64,000 nt of DNA from Paraconexibacter algicola (lineage in GTDB: Bacteria > Actinomycetota > Thermoleophilia > Solirubrobacterales > Solirubrobacteraceae). Every line of letters begins with the position of its first letter. The stretch's first letter is position 1. Below the pieces are notes generated by a model. It saw only the letters and a program-made list of their open reading frames with translations, did no database searches and was not told the DNA's origin. The translations under genes and the position numbers were made by a program. The stretch lies in assembly GCF_003044185.1 (NCBI RefSeq), contig NZ_PYYB01000001.1:1942978-2006977 (forward strand), read 5' to 3'. Positions 54,729 to 63,379 of this stretch are shown here, one piece after another.

Positions 54729-55760
54729 ATGCGCACCGTCGTACTCGACGCCCGGGACGCGTTCGCCCAGCCCCTGCGCGGCTGGGGACGCTCGGTCCTC
54801 GGCCTGGTCCAGCACCTGCCCGGCGCGCTCGGCGACGACCTGCGGCTCGAGCTCGTCCGGGAGGGCGGCGGCCCGCTGGAGGTGCTGTTCGAGCAGGTCC
54901 AGCTGCCGCGGATCGCGCGCCGTGCGGGCGCGGACCTCGTGCACGCCCCGAACTGCTTCCTGCCGCTGCGCCGCTCCTGTCGTGGCGTGGTCACGGTGCA
55001 CGACCTCGCGTTCGAGGCGCACCCCGACGACTTCGCGCGCACGACGGGCCTGAAGTACCGGACGATCACGCGACGCGCGGTGCGCTCCGCCGACGCCGTC
55101 ATCTGCGTGAGCGCCTGGACCGCCGCGGACGTGGCCGACCGCTACGGCGTCCCCGCCGAGAAGCTCCACGTCGTCCACAACGCGCCGTCGCTGCCGCTGA
55201 CCGACGGGCCCGCGGGCCTCGCCGCGGCGGGCCTGCGGGACGACGGGCGCCCCTACCTGCTCGCGGTCGGGGACCTGCGGGCGAAGAAGAACCTCGCCCG
55301 GCTGGAGGCGGCGCACGGGGCGCTCGTGGCCCGCGGGGCGCTCGAGCACCGGCTGATCCTCGCCGGGACCGACACCGCCACCCGCGACCACGAGCCGGGC
55401 CGTCACGGCGCCGAGACGACCGGCTACCTCGACGACCGGGCGCTCGACGCGCTGATGCGCGGCGCCGACCTGCTCGTGCACCCGAGCCTCTACGAGGGCT
55501 TCGGGCTCGTGCTCGTGGAGGCGATGGCCCGCGGCGTCCCGGTCGCCTGCGCGGACGCGACCGCGCTCCCGGAGACCGCGGGGGGCGCCGCCGAGCTGTT
55601 CGACCCGCTCGACGTGGAGGCGATCGCCGACGCGATCCTGCGCGCCCTGGGCCGCCGGGACGAGCTGGCCGGCGCCGGGCGCGTGGTCGCCGCCGCGCAC
55701 ACGTGGGAGGCCACCGCGCGGGCGACCGCCGCGGTCTACCGGCAGGTGCTCGACGCGTGA
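54729..55760 (+). CDS. GT4 family glycosyltransferase
   Basis: The 343-residue GT-B protein begins MRTVVLDARDAFAQPLRGWGRSVLGLVQ, an N-terminal GT4 pattern. VVTVHDLAFEAHPDDF and ADAVICVSAWTAADVADRYGV lead into the C-domain with YLLAVGDLRAKKNLARL and HPSLYEGFGLVLVEAMARGVPVACADATALPE (EX7E). Acceptor and sugar are unknown. It overlaps the following GT2 gene by GTGA. Confidence 0.93.
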   Translation: MRTVVLDARDAFAQPLRGWGRSVLGLVQHLPGALGDDLRLELVREGGGPLEVLFEQVQLPRIARRAGADLVHAPNCFLPLRRSCRGVVTVHDLAFEAHPDDFARTTGLKYRTITRRAVRSADAVICVSAWTAADVADRYGVPAEKLHVVHNAPSLPLTDGPAGLAAAGLRDDGRPYLLAVGDLRAKKNLARLEAAHGALVARGALEHRLILAGTDTATRDHEPGRHGAETTGYLDDRALDALMRGADLLVHPSLYEGFGLVLVEAMARGVPVACADATALPETAGGAAELFDPLDVEAIADAILRALGRRDELAGAGRVVAAAHTWEATARATAAVYRQVLDA

Positions 55761-56734
55761 GCCGGGCGCGCACCACGATCCTCGTGCTCAGCGTCGACGA
55801 GGCGCACCGCCTCGAGCACTCGCTGCCGGCCGCCGCCGCGCAGCCGGACGCCGAGGTCGTCGTGATCGACAACGCGTGCACGGACACGACCCGCACGGTC
55901 GCCGAGCGGCACGGCGCGCGGATCGTCGCGCTGTCGCAGCGGCGCAGCTACGCCGCGGCGATCAACGCGGGCCTCGCGGCCACCGACGGGGAGGCCGTGC
56001 TGCTGCTGAACGCCGACTGCGTGCTGGACGCGGGCTTCCTCGCCGCCGCCCGGCCGCAGCTCGACCGGCCCGGGATCGGCTCGGTCGCGCCGCGCCTGGT
56101 GCGCGCGACCGGCATGACCGAGGCGGAGCGGCTGGAGGTCCTCGACACCGCCGCGATGGCGATCGACCGCCGGCGCAAGAACGGGCTCGTCGGGCACGGG
56201 GAGCCGATGGCCCGTCGCGCACGCCGCGCCCCGGTGTTCGGGGGTGACGGCGCCTGCGTGCTCTACCGCCGCGAGGTGCTCGACGCGTGCGCGGTCGGGG
56301 CCGAGGTGCTCGACGAGGACATGGAGCTGTGGGCCAGCGACGTCGACCTCGCGTGGCGCGCCCAGCTGCTCGGGTACGGCTGCACGTACGAGCCGGCCGC
56401 CCTGGCCTGGCACGTGCGGTTCTACTCGCCGACCACGCGGTCGCAGATCAGCCCGGCGCACCGGACGCTGCAGTTCCGCAACCGGCTGCTGATGATCGCC
56501 AAGAACGACAGCGCCCGGTCGCTCGCGCGCGACCTGCCGCGGCTGCTGCTCTACGAGGTCCTCGCGCTCGGCTACGCGGTCCTGCGCGAGCGCCACCTGC
56601 TGCGCGGGTACCGCGACGCCTACCGGCTGCTCCCGGGGGCACGCCGCCGGCGCGCGGTGCTGCGCGCGCGGATGGCCGAGCGCGGCGGTGCGGCGGCCGC
56701 GCCGTTCGGCCTGGAGCCGCCCGTCAGCCCCTGA
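55757..56734 (+). CDS. GT2 family glycosyltransferase (rhamnosyltransferase-like)
   Basis: The 325-residue GT-A enzyme starts at GTG 55757. The nucleotide-sugar site shows VVVIDNACTDTTRTVAE and LLLNADCVLDAGFL (NAD in place of DXD), later DEDMELWASDVDLAWRAQLLGYGCTYEPAALAWHVRF with the catalytic E/D-W pattern of rhamnosyltransferases. The C-terminus is amphipathic. It is coupled to the upstream GT4 gene and overlaps the convergent methyltransferase by 11 bp. Confidence 0.92.
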   Translation: MSRARTTILVLSVDEAHRLEHSLPAAAAQPDAEVVVIDNACTDTTRTVAERHGARIVALSQRRSYAAAINAGLAATDGEAVLLLNADCVLDAGFLAAARPQLDRPGIGSVAPRLVRATGMTEAERLEVLDTAAMAIDRRRKNGLVGHGEPMARRARRAPVFGGDGACVLYRREVLDACAVGAEVLDEDMELWASDVDLAWRAQLLGYGCTYEPAALAWHVRFYSPTTRSQISPAHRTLQFRNRLLMIAKNDSARSLARDLPRLLLYEVLALGYAVLRERHLLRGYRDAYRLLPGARRRRAVLRARMAERGGAAAAPFGLEPPVSP

Positions 56735-57641
56735 GCGGGCGCGCGAGGACCTGCATGCGGTCGCGGAAGTCCGGGGCCCACAGGCGCTCCGCGAGCCCGA
56801 CCCGCGCGGCGGCGCCGACCGCGGTCCGCGACAGCGCCGGGGAGTAGCCCGCCAGCCGCTCGAGGTAGTAGCGGACGGTGAACGCCTTCGGGGCCGTCGC
56901 GACCTCGAGCACCTCCCAGCCGTGCGTGCGCAGCAGCGTGCGGACCGACGTGCGCGTGAAGTACTGCACGTGCGTGGGCAGCACCGACCACCAGCGCGCG
57001 CCGAGCCCGCGGGCCACCGCGCTGCCCGCGTCGGGCAGCGCGAACCACGCCACGCCGCCCGGCCGCAGGAGCGCGGCGATGCGCTGAAGCGCCTCCCCGG
57101 GCCGCGGCAGGTGCTCGAGCACGTCGCCGAGCACGACCGCGTCGTAGCCGGCCGACGGCAGCGCGGCGGTGAAGAGGTCCTCGGTCCGCACGTCCAGCCC
57201 GAGCTCGTCGCGGGCGAACGCGGACGCGAACGTGCTCGGCTCGACGCCGGTCGTGCGCCAGCCGCGGTCGCGCGCCTCGGCGAGCAGGAACCCGACCCAG
57301 CAGCCGAGGTCCAGCAGCTCCTCGGTGCGCGCGGCGTGCCGCTCGATCCGCTCGAGCGCGCGTCGGGCCGTCTCGCGCTGCCCGACCTCCTCCGCGACGT
57401 AGTCCGCCGACGCGGCGTCGGCGTACGCCTGCTCGAGCACCGCGTCCTGGGGCATCGGCGACAGCTGCATGTGCCCGCAGGCCGGGCAGCGCACGATGTC
57501 CGCCAGCGCGGTGCCGTACCGGTCGGTGGTCGGGATCAGGCCGTCGGCGCCCATCTCGCCGGCGACGCGCAGGTGGTCGCGCAGGCCGCGGGTGCCGCAG
57601 GCCACGCAGGACGGACCGGTCGCGTTCACGGCGGTGGACAC
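56724..57641 (-). CDS. Class I methyltransferase with N-terminal zinc-ribbon
   Basis: The product has 305 residues from GTG 57641. The N-terminus CVACGTRG...CPACGHMQLSPMP gives a four-Cys zinc finger as in Methyltransf_13-type sugar methyltransferases. The SAM domain follows with LLDLGCWVGFLLAEARDRGW, VEPSTFASAFA and VVLGDVLEHLPRP. Such enzymes usually methylate sugars or nucleotide-sugar precursors. It is divergent from the GT2 gene by 12 bp. Confidence 0.88.
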   Translation of the reverse strand: MSTAVNATGPSCVACGTRGLRDHLRVAGEMGADGLIPTTDRYGTALADIVRCPACGHMQLSPMPQDAVLEQAYADAASADYVAEEVGQRETARRALERIERHAARTEELLDLGCWVGFLLAEARDRGWRTTGVEPSTFASAFARDELGLDVRTEDLFTAALPSAGYDAVVLGDVLEHLPRPGEALQRIAALLRPGGVAWFALPDAGSAVARGLGARWWSVLPTHVQYFTRTSVRTLLRTHGWEVLEVATAPKAFTVRYYLERLAGYSPALSRTAVGAAARVGLAERLWAPDFRDRMQVLARPLRG

Positions 57642-57653
57642 TACGATGCGGCG

Positions 57654-58613
57654 GTGACCGGCGGTGAGCCGACCCGCGACGGGCTGATCAGCGTCGTCGC
57701 GCCGATGTACGACGAGGCGCAGAGCGTCCGCCCGTTCGTGGAGCGCGTGTTCGCCGCGCTCGCCGACGAGGACGTCGAGCTGATCGTCGTCGACGACGGC
57801 TCCGTCGACGGCACCGCGCAGGCGCTCGCGGAGCTCGCGGCGCAGGAGCCGCGGCTCGTCGTCGTCGAGCTGAGCCGCAACTTCGGCCACCAGGCGGCGA
57901 TCACCGCCGGCCTCGACCACGCGCGCGGCGCGGTCGCGGTCACGATCGACGCGGACCTCCAGGATCCGCCCGAGCTCATCCCGGTGCTGCTGACCCACTG
58001 GCGGGCGGGCGCCGACGTCGTCAGCGCCGTCCGCACGAGCCGGCCGGGGGAGACGCGGTTCAAGCTCCGCACCGCCGACGCCTTCTACCGCGTGCTGTCG
58101 CGCGTGGCGGACATCGAGGTGCAGCAGAACGCCGGCGACTTCCGGCTGCTGGACCGCCGGGCGCTCGACGGGCTCCGCGCGATGCGCGAGAGCAACCGCT
58201 ACCTGCGCGGGATGACCAGCTGGGTCGGCTACGTGCAGACGACGGTCCCCTACGAGCGGTCCCCGCGGCACGCCGGGGAGACGAAGTACCCGCTGCGCAA
58301 GATGGTGCGGCTCGGGCTCGACGCGATCGTGTCGTTCTCGCACGCGCCGCTGCAGGTGGCGACGATCGTCGGGTTCGTCAGCGCGCTCCTGGCGTTCCTC
58401 GCGATCCCGGTCGCGGTCGGCTTCCGCATCGCCGGGCAGTTCGTCCCCGGCGTCACCACGACCGTGATCGCCGTGCTGCTCCTGGGCGGTATCCAGCTGA
58501 TGGCGATCGGCGTGATCGGCGAGTACGTGGGACGGATCTACGACGAGGTCAAGCAGCGCCCGCTCTACCTCGTCGGGCGCGTGCGCAACCGGCCCGACGC
58601 CGAGGAGGACTGA
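57654..58613 (+). CDS. GT2 polyprenyl-phosphate sugar transferase (DPM/ArnC-like)
   Basis: The 319-residue enzyme has a GT-A domain with APMYDEAQSVRPFV, VVDDGSVDGTAQALAEL and TIDADLQDPPELIP (DXD). QQNAGDFRLLDRRALDGL and YERSPRHAGETKYPLRKM are DPM1/GtrB-type motifs. Two C-terminal TM segments and IGEYVGRIYDEVKQRPLYLV complete the pattern. It loads a sugar onto polyprenyl phosphate, giving donors for GT-C enzymes such as the TIGR03663, DUF2298 and 51890-53782 proteins. The next gene starts 4 nt later. Confidence 0.94.
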   Translation: MTGGEPTRDGLISVVAPMYDEAQSVRPFVERVFAALADEDVELIVVDDGSVDGTAQALAELAAQEPRLVVVELSRNFGHQAAITAGLDHARGAVAVTIDADLQDPPELIPVLLTHWRAGADVVSAVRTSRPGETRFKLRTADAFYRVLSRVADIEVQQNAGDFRLLDRRALDGLRAMRESNRYLRGMTSWVGYVQTTVPYERSPRHAGETKYPLRKMVRLGLDAIVSFSHAPLQVATIVGFVSALLAFLAIPVAVGFRIAGQFVPGVTTTVIAVLLLGGIQLMAIGVIGEYVGRIYDEVKQRPLYLVGRVRNRPDAEED

Positions 58614-58617
58614 GCGC

Positions 58618-60015
58618 GTGCGCGTCGCCGTCGTCGGGGCCGGGGTCGCCGGCCTGACCGCCGCGCTGCGGCTGCAGCAGGCCGGGCACGTCTGCGACGT
58701 CCACGAGCGCTGGCCCGGTCTGGGCGGGATGGCCGCGACGCTCGACGTCGGCGGCGGGCACCTCCTGGAGCGCTACTACCACCACTGGTTCACCAGCGAC
58801 CGGCACATCGTCGCGCTCTGCGAGGAGCTCGGGGTCGGGCCGATCGACTGGCACCCGTCCTCGACCGCGTTCTTCCTCGAGGGACGGTCGTGGCCGTTCA
58901 CGTCGCCCCTGGACCTCCTGCGCTTCTCGCCGCTGTCGCTGCGCGACCGGCTGCGGATGGGCCTCGCGGTGCTGCGCCTGCAGCGCGCCGGCCGGCCCGT
59001 GACCGAGTACGAGCACGAGACCGCCCGCGCGTGGATCCTGCGGCAGATGGGCGAGCGGCCCTACGAGCGGGTCTGGGGGCCGCTGCTGCGCGGCAAGTTC
59101 GGGTCGCGCGCCGACGACATCTCGATGGCGTGGCTGTGGGGGAAGTTCATGCTGCGCCGCCAGCTCGAGGGCAAGGAGGCGCGGGAGGAGTTCCTCGGCT
59201 ACCCGCGCGACTCGTTCGAGCCGCTGTGGACGGCGCTGCAGCAGCGCATCGAGGCGGGCGGCGGGCGCGTCCTGATCGACCGGCCGGTGGCGCGGATCGA
59301 GCGCGCGGAGCGCTCGGGCTTCACGGTGCACGCGGGGGCGCCGCAGTCGTTCCGCCGCGGCCACGACCCGCGCGCCTTCGCGCTCGCGCCCGAGGGGCCG
59401 GAGCACTACGACGCGGTGCTCGCGACGGTGCCGAGCGACATCTTCCGCGGGCTGCTGCACGACGACCTCGCCGCCGCGATCGGGGACGACTACCTCGGGC
59501 GGCTCGGGCGCGCCGAGTACCACGCGGCGCTGTGCCTGCTGCTCGAGCTCGACCGGCCGTTCTCGCCCTACTACTGGACGAACATCGCCGATCCGCAGAT
59601 CCCGTTCGTCGGGCTGGTGGAGCACACGAACCTCGTCGATCCCGCCCGCTACGACGGCCGCCGGTTCCTCTACGTCGCCAACTACGTGGCGCCCGACGAC
59701 CCGCTGCTGGCGCTCGACCGCGACGCGCTGCTGGCGCACTACCTGCCCGGGCTGCGCCGCGTGCGCCCGGACCTCGACCCGTCGTGGATCCGGGCCTCCT
59801 GGCTCTTCCGCGAGCCCGCCGGGCAGCCGATCGTCACGGTCGGGTACCACGAGCGGATCCCGCCGCTGCAGACCGGCGTCCCGGGGCTCGTGCTCGCGAA
59901 CACCACGCAGATCTATCCCGAGGACCGGGGCACGAACTACGCGGTGCGGCTCGGCGGCGAGGCCGCGCAGGAGCTGCTGCTCAGCGTGGGCGCCGCGGCG
60001 GCCGGGCCGGCCTGA
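58618..60015 (+). CDS. FAD-dependent oxidoreductase (protoporphyrinogen oxidase / UGM-like amine oxidase fold)
   Basis: The 465-residue flavoprotein begins VAVVGAGVAGLTAALRLQQAGH, the dinucleotide-binding motif, and has the FAD-contacting VGGGHLLERYYHHW and the C-terminal GLVLANTTQIYPEDRGTNYAVRLGGEAAQELL. Proteins of this kind commonly pair with GT2 enzymes in cell-wall gene clusters, which supports sugar or lipid-sugar redox rather than heme synthesis. The start is GTG 58618, 4 nt after the GT2 stop. The last 35 bp overlap the convergent GT4 gene. Confidence 0.85.
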   Translation: MRVAVVGAGVAGLTAALRLQQAGHVCDVHERWPGLGGMAATLDVGGGHLLERYYHHWFTSDRHIVALCEELGVGPIDWHPSSTAFFLEGRSWPFTSPLDLLRFSPLSLRDRLRMGLAVLRLQRAGRPVTEYEHETARAWILRQMGERPYERVWGPLLRGKFGSRADDISMAWLWGKFMLRRQLEGKEAREEFLGYPRDSFEPLWTALQQRIEAGGGRVLIDRPVARIERAERSGFTVHAGAPQSFRRGHDPRAFALAPEGPEHYDAVLATVPSDIFRGLLHDDLAAAIGDDYLGRLGRAEYHAALCLLLELDRPFSPYYWTNIADPQIPFVGLVEHTNLVDPARYDGRRFLYVANYVAPDDPLLALDRDALLAHYLPGLRRVRPDLDPSWIRASWLFREPAGQPIVTVGYHERIPPLQTGVPGLVLANTTQIYPEDRGTNYAVRLGGEAAQELLLSVGAAAAGPA

Positions 60016-60952
60016 CCTCGGCGATCTCCCGGTACACGTCCCAGGTGGCGCGGGCGGCGTCCTCCCAGCTCCACGCGGGCGGGGCGGGCGCGGGCCGCGC
60101 TGCCGCGTGGGCGGCCGCGACGAGCGCCGGCAGGTCGTCGACGGGGACGAGCGTCGCGCGGCCGTCGAGGACCTCGCGCAGCGCCGGCACGTCGCACGCG
60201 GCGACCGGCGTCCCGCACGCGAGCGCCTCCACGGTCGGAAGGCCGAACCCCTCGTCGTCGGAGGCGAACACGAGCGCGTGCGCCGCCGTGTAGATCGCGG
60301 CGAGCTCGTCGTCGCTGACGTGTCCGGTGAGGATCAGCGGCGCGCCGGCGTCCGTGCTGTCGCACAGCGCGTGCGCCCACTCGCGCGCCGGGCCGACGAG
60401 CACCAGCGGCAGCTCGCGCGGCGTCGCGGCGAGCTCGGCGACGCGCTTGCGCGGGTCCGGGCGCTCCATCCCGCCGACCCAGACGAGGAACTCGTCGGGC
60501 AGCCCGTAGCGCTCGCGGACCGCGGCGACCTCGTCGGCCGGGCGCGGGCGCATCGCCGGCGCGGGCGCCTCGCCGATCACGCTGATCCGCTCCAGCGGCA
60601 CGTCGAGCCGCTCGACGACGTCGTGCGCGACCGCCGCGGTCGGGCAGATCACGCGCTGGGCGCGCTCGACCGCGAGGTAGCGCAGGCGAAACCGCATGCC
60701 GGTGCGCAGGTACTCGCTGCGGCGCTTCAGCGGCACCACGTCGTGCAGCGTCACGACCTGCGGGACGCCCGCCCGCACGTTCGCGCCGTCGATCCACGGG
60801 GAGTGGAACACGTCGACGCGGCGCGGCCGGTGCGTCTCGACGACCACGTCGTCGTCCTGTGCGGTGGCGAGCAGCGCCTCGTGCAGGCAGCGGATGTAGC
60901 GGCCGATCCCGCGCGGGTCGCCCGCGCCGCGGGTGTCGAACGCGACCCTCAC
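59981..60952 (-). CDS. GT4 family glycosyltransferase
   Basis: The 323-residue protein begins VRVAFDTRGAGDPRGIGRYIRCLHEALL. VVTLHDVVPLKRRSEYL, RVICPTAAVAHDVVERL, EFLVWVGGMERPDPRKRV and LVFASDDEGFGLPTVEALACGTPVAACDVPALRE (EX7E) are GT4 motifs. It overlaps the next upstream gene by GTGA (60949-60952), and the C-terminus overlaps the FAD gene by 35 bp. The Arg/Pro-rich last 15 residues may be non-functional read-through. Confidence 0.92.
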   Translation of the reverse strand: MRVAFDTRGAGDPRGIGRYIRCLHEALLATAQDDDVVVETHRPRRVDVFHSPWIDGANVRAGVPQVVTLHDVVPLKRRSEYLRTGMRFRLRYLAVERAQRVICPTAAVAHDVVERLDVPLERISVIGEAPAPAMRPRPADEVAAVRERYGLPDEFLVWVGGMERPDPRKRVAELAATPRELPLVLVGPAREWAHALCDSTDAGAPLILTGHVSDDELAAIYTAAHALVFASDDEGFGLPTVEALACGTPVAACDVPALREVLDGRATLVPVDDLPALVAAAHAAARPAPAPPAWSWEDAARATWDVYREIAEVRPARPPRRPR

Positions 60953-62001
60953 GCGCCGTCGGCCGGGGTCGCGAGCAGGGGGCGCAGGAGCGCCTCGACG
61001 CGGTCGCTGTAGGCGTCGGCGCCGAACCGCCGCGCGGCCTCGCGGGCGCGCGCCCCGAGCTCGTCGCGGCGCTCCAGCACGCGCAGCACCGCGGCGGCGA
61101 GCGCGGGCGGGTCGCCCGGCTCCACGAGGATCCCGTTGACGCCGTCGTCCACGACCTCCGCGAGGCCGCCGACGCGGGTCGCGACGACCGGGACGCCGAC
61201 CGCCATCGCCTCCGACAGCACGGTGCCGAACGGCTCCTGGTGGGAGGGTGCGACCAGCACCGAGAGGTGGCGCATGATCGCGGGCGCGTCGTCGACCCAC
61301 GGCAGGTGCTCGACGGCCGGGGCGCTGCGCACGTCGGCGAGGTAGTCGGGGTCGGTGTCGTAGGGGTCGTCGCCCATCACCACGACGCGGATCTCCGGGT
61401 CGTGCGCGCGGATCGCGGGCGCGGCGGCGACGAGGTCGGCGACGCCCTTGCGGGGCTCGATCCGGCCGACGAAACCGACGACGGGCCCGGTCTCGCCGTG
61501 CGGGCCGGTCGGCGCCCAGGGCGCCGGGGCCTCCCCGGGGTCGAGCTCGATCGGGCAGTAGACGACGTGCGCGCCGAGCCCGTCGAGGCGGTCGGCGACC
61601 GCCTGGGAGTCGGCGAGCACGACGTCGGCCCGGTGCCAGTGGCGTGGGACGCGCTCGACGACGTCGTGGACGTGCAGCACGGTCCGGTGCCCGCGCAGCG
61701 CGGGCAGCAGGCGCCCGCACACGGTGGAGTTCAGGTAGACGACGTCGTGGGCCCGGGCGAGCTTGCGGGCGCGCGGCCAGGCGGCGACCGCGCGGGCGCC
61801 CTCACCGGCACCGAGCCCGCCGACGTCCAGGCGCGCCCAGTCGAACCCCTGGTGGGCCAGCGGCCCGGCCTCCGGCGAGGTCAGCGTGATCTCCCAGCCG
61901 CGCGCCCCGAGCCGGCGGGCGAGGCGCACGAGGCCGAGCTCCGCGCCACCCGGGTGGTCGACCGCGTTGACGGCGAGCAGCCGCGGCGCCTCGAGGGTCA
62001 C
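60949..62001 (-). CDS. GT4 family glycosyltransferase
   Basis: The 350-residue GT-B protein starts at GTG 62001 (LEAPRLLAVNAVDHPGGAELGLVRLARRL). LHVHDVVERVPRHWHRADVVLADS, VVGFVGRIEPRKGVADLVAAA and VLVAPSHQEPFGTVLSEAMAVGVPVVATRVGGLAEVVDDGVNGILVEPGDPP form the C-domain with the EX7E motif. The start overlaps the stop of the upstream gene and its stop overlaps the next GT4 start, so three genes form a tight operon. Confidence 0.93.
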   Translation of the reverse strand: MTLEAPRLLAVNAVDHPGGAELGLVRLARRLGARGWEITLTSPEAGPLAHQGFDWARLDVGGLGAGEGARAVAAWPRARKLARAHDVVYLNSTVCGRLLPALRGHRTVLHVHDVVERVPRHWHRADVVLADSQAVADRLDGLGAHVVYCPIELDPGEAPAPWAPTGPHGETGPVVGFVGRIEPRKGVADLVAAAPAIRAHDPEIRVVVMGDDPYDTDPDYLADVRSAPAVEHLPWVDDAPAIMRHLSVLVAPSHQEPFGTVLSEAMAVGVPVVATRVGGLAEVVDDGVNGILVEPGDPPALAAAVLRVLERRDELGARAREAARRFGADAYSDRVEALLRPLLATPADGA

Positions 62002-62669
62002 GCGGACACCGGGGCGGGGAGGCAGGTCACGTCGCGGGCGGCGAGCCCGGTGGCGGCGACGAGCAGCTCGGCGAGCGACCGCGGGCCCAGCGGCGCGTGA
62101 CGCCAGCGTTCGGGGTCGCGCAGCAGCCGCCGGGCGGCGAGCGCCGCGACCAGCGGGGCGCTGAGCACGAGCGCGGGTCGGGGCTCGGTGGCGGCGGCCG
62201 CGACCCGGCCGTGCGCGGCGGCCTCGCGGCGCAGCTCGCGCAGGGTGGCGGCGATCGCGGGGCGGCCCAGCCGCGGCACGCGGGCGGGGACCGCCTCGCA
62301 GTGCCAGGCGGGCCCGTCGACCCGCAGCAGCCCGTCGTCCGCGCGCAGGCCGTCGAGCACGCCGAGCAGCGGCGCGCGCAGGTCGGTGCGCGCGTCCAGC
62401 CAGACGACCGCGGCGCCGGGCGCGCAGGCGTGCGCATGGGCGAGCGCGGTCACGAGCGCGGCCGTCGCCGATCCACCCGGGGCGCGCAGGACGTCGGGAC
62501 CGTCCGGGCCCTCGGGCCACGGCCGCGTGTCCGGGTCGCGGTCGGCGTCCAGGACGACGACGCGGTGCGGGGCGGGCTCGTGGTCGCGCAGGCGGTTCAG
62601 CAGCTCTCCGGCGTCGCCGTAGGCGTGCTGTCCGCGTGCGGCGACGATGGCGACGACCGGGTCGGGCAT
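61998..62669 (-). CDS. Unrecognised protein, possibly a degenerate GT-A fold
   Basis: The 223-residue protein begins MPDPVVAIVAARGQHAYGDAGELLNRL and has VVVLDADRDPD and GAAVVWLDARTDLR, which recall the nucleotide-binding strands and DXD of GT-A enzymes. The remainder (LRELRREAAAHGRVAAAATEPRPALVLSAPLVAALAARRLL) is Ala-rich helical. No family can be named with confidence. It is translationally coupled to two GT4 genes, so a role in the same glycan pathway is likely. Confidence 0.65.
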   Translation of the reverse strand: MPDPVVAIVAARGQHAYGDAGELLNRLRDHEPAPHRVVVLDADRDPDTRPWPEGPDGPDVLRAPGGSATAALVTALAHAHACAPGAAVVWLDARTDLRAPLLGVLDGLRADDGLLRVDGPAWHCEAVPARVPRLGRPAIAATLRELRREAAAHGRVAAAATEPRPALVLSAPLVAALAARRLLRDPERWRHAPLGPRSLAELLVAATGLAARDVTCLPAPVSA

Positions 62670-62760
62670 CGCGACGAATCTACGGCACCTGCGGGGCCGA
62701 CGGGGCGCACGCGCACCGAGGGCTCCGGGGACGGGGGCGGCCGGTAGGGTCCCCCGGCCG

Positions 62761-63375
62761 ATGGAGTCCCTGCGCGAAGCGGTCTGGCAGGCCGTCCCGG
62801 AGGACGTCGAGCCCGAGCGGTTCGCGGTCCGCCGCGCGTTCCTCCTGTCGCACGTCGGTCCCGCGGACCGCGTGCTGGACGCGGGCTGCGGCGCGGGCGC
62901 GTTCGCGGCGGCCCTGGCCGACCACGGGGCGGAGGTCGTCGGCGTCGACGTCAGCCACGAGGCGATCCGTCGCGCCCGCCGCGCCCACGCGGGTCGCGCG
63001 ACCGACCTGCGCGTCGTCCCGGAGGGCGTGGCGCTGCCGTTCGAGGAGGACGCGTTCGACACGGTCTGGGCGGGGGAGGTGCTCGAGCACATCGTCGATC
63101 CGGTCGGCTGGCTGGCCGACGTGCGGCGCGTCCTGCGCTGGGGCGGGCGTCTGGTCCTCACCACGCCGTACCATGGCCGCGTGTCCACGGTGCTCCTCGG
63201 GCTGCGCGCCGCTGCGTTCGACGCGCACTTCGACCCGCGCGCCGACCACCTGCGGTTCTTCAGCGCCCGCACGCTCGACGGGCTGCTGCGCGACGCCGGC
63301 TTCGCGGAGGTCGACCTGCGCGCCGTCGGCGGCCCGCCGCTGCTGCGCCACAGCTTCCACGTCGTGGCGAGCTGA
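62761..63375 (+). CDS. SAM-dependent methyltransferase
   Basis: The 204-residue class I enzyme has motif I DRVLDAGCGAGAFAAAL, VVGVDVSHEAIRRARR, LPFEEDAFDTVWAGEVLEHIVDP and GGRLVLTTPYHG. It is a compact Methyltransf_11 protein, of the type that methylates sugars, lipids or quinones. It begins at ATG 62761 and precedes the GT4 gene by 4 nt. Confidence 0.9.
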   Translation: MESLREAVWQAVPEDVEPERFAVRRAFLLSHVGPADRVLDAGCGAGAFAAALADHGAEVVGVDVSHEAIRRARRAHAGRATDLRVVPEGVALPFEEDAFDTVWAGEVLEHIVDPVGWLADVRRVLRWGGRLVLTTPYHGRVSTVLLGLRAAAFDAHFDPRADHLRFFSARTLDGLLRDAGFAEVDLRAVGGPPLLRHSFHVVAS

Positions 63376-63379
63376 GCCC

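Noticed and set aside
52089-55102. Extension of the big minus-strand membrane protein frame to 1070 aa
   Set aside because: The extra N-terminal part lies over the WecG gene in another frame and is Arg/Ser-rich; TTG 53782 overlapping the WecG stop gives a normal membrane protein.
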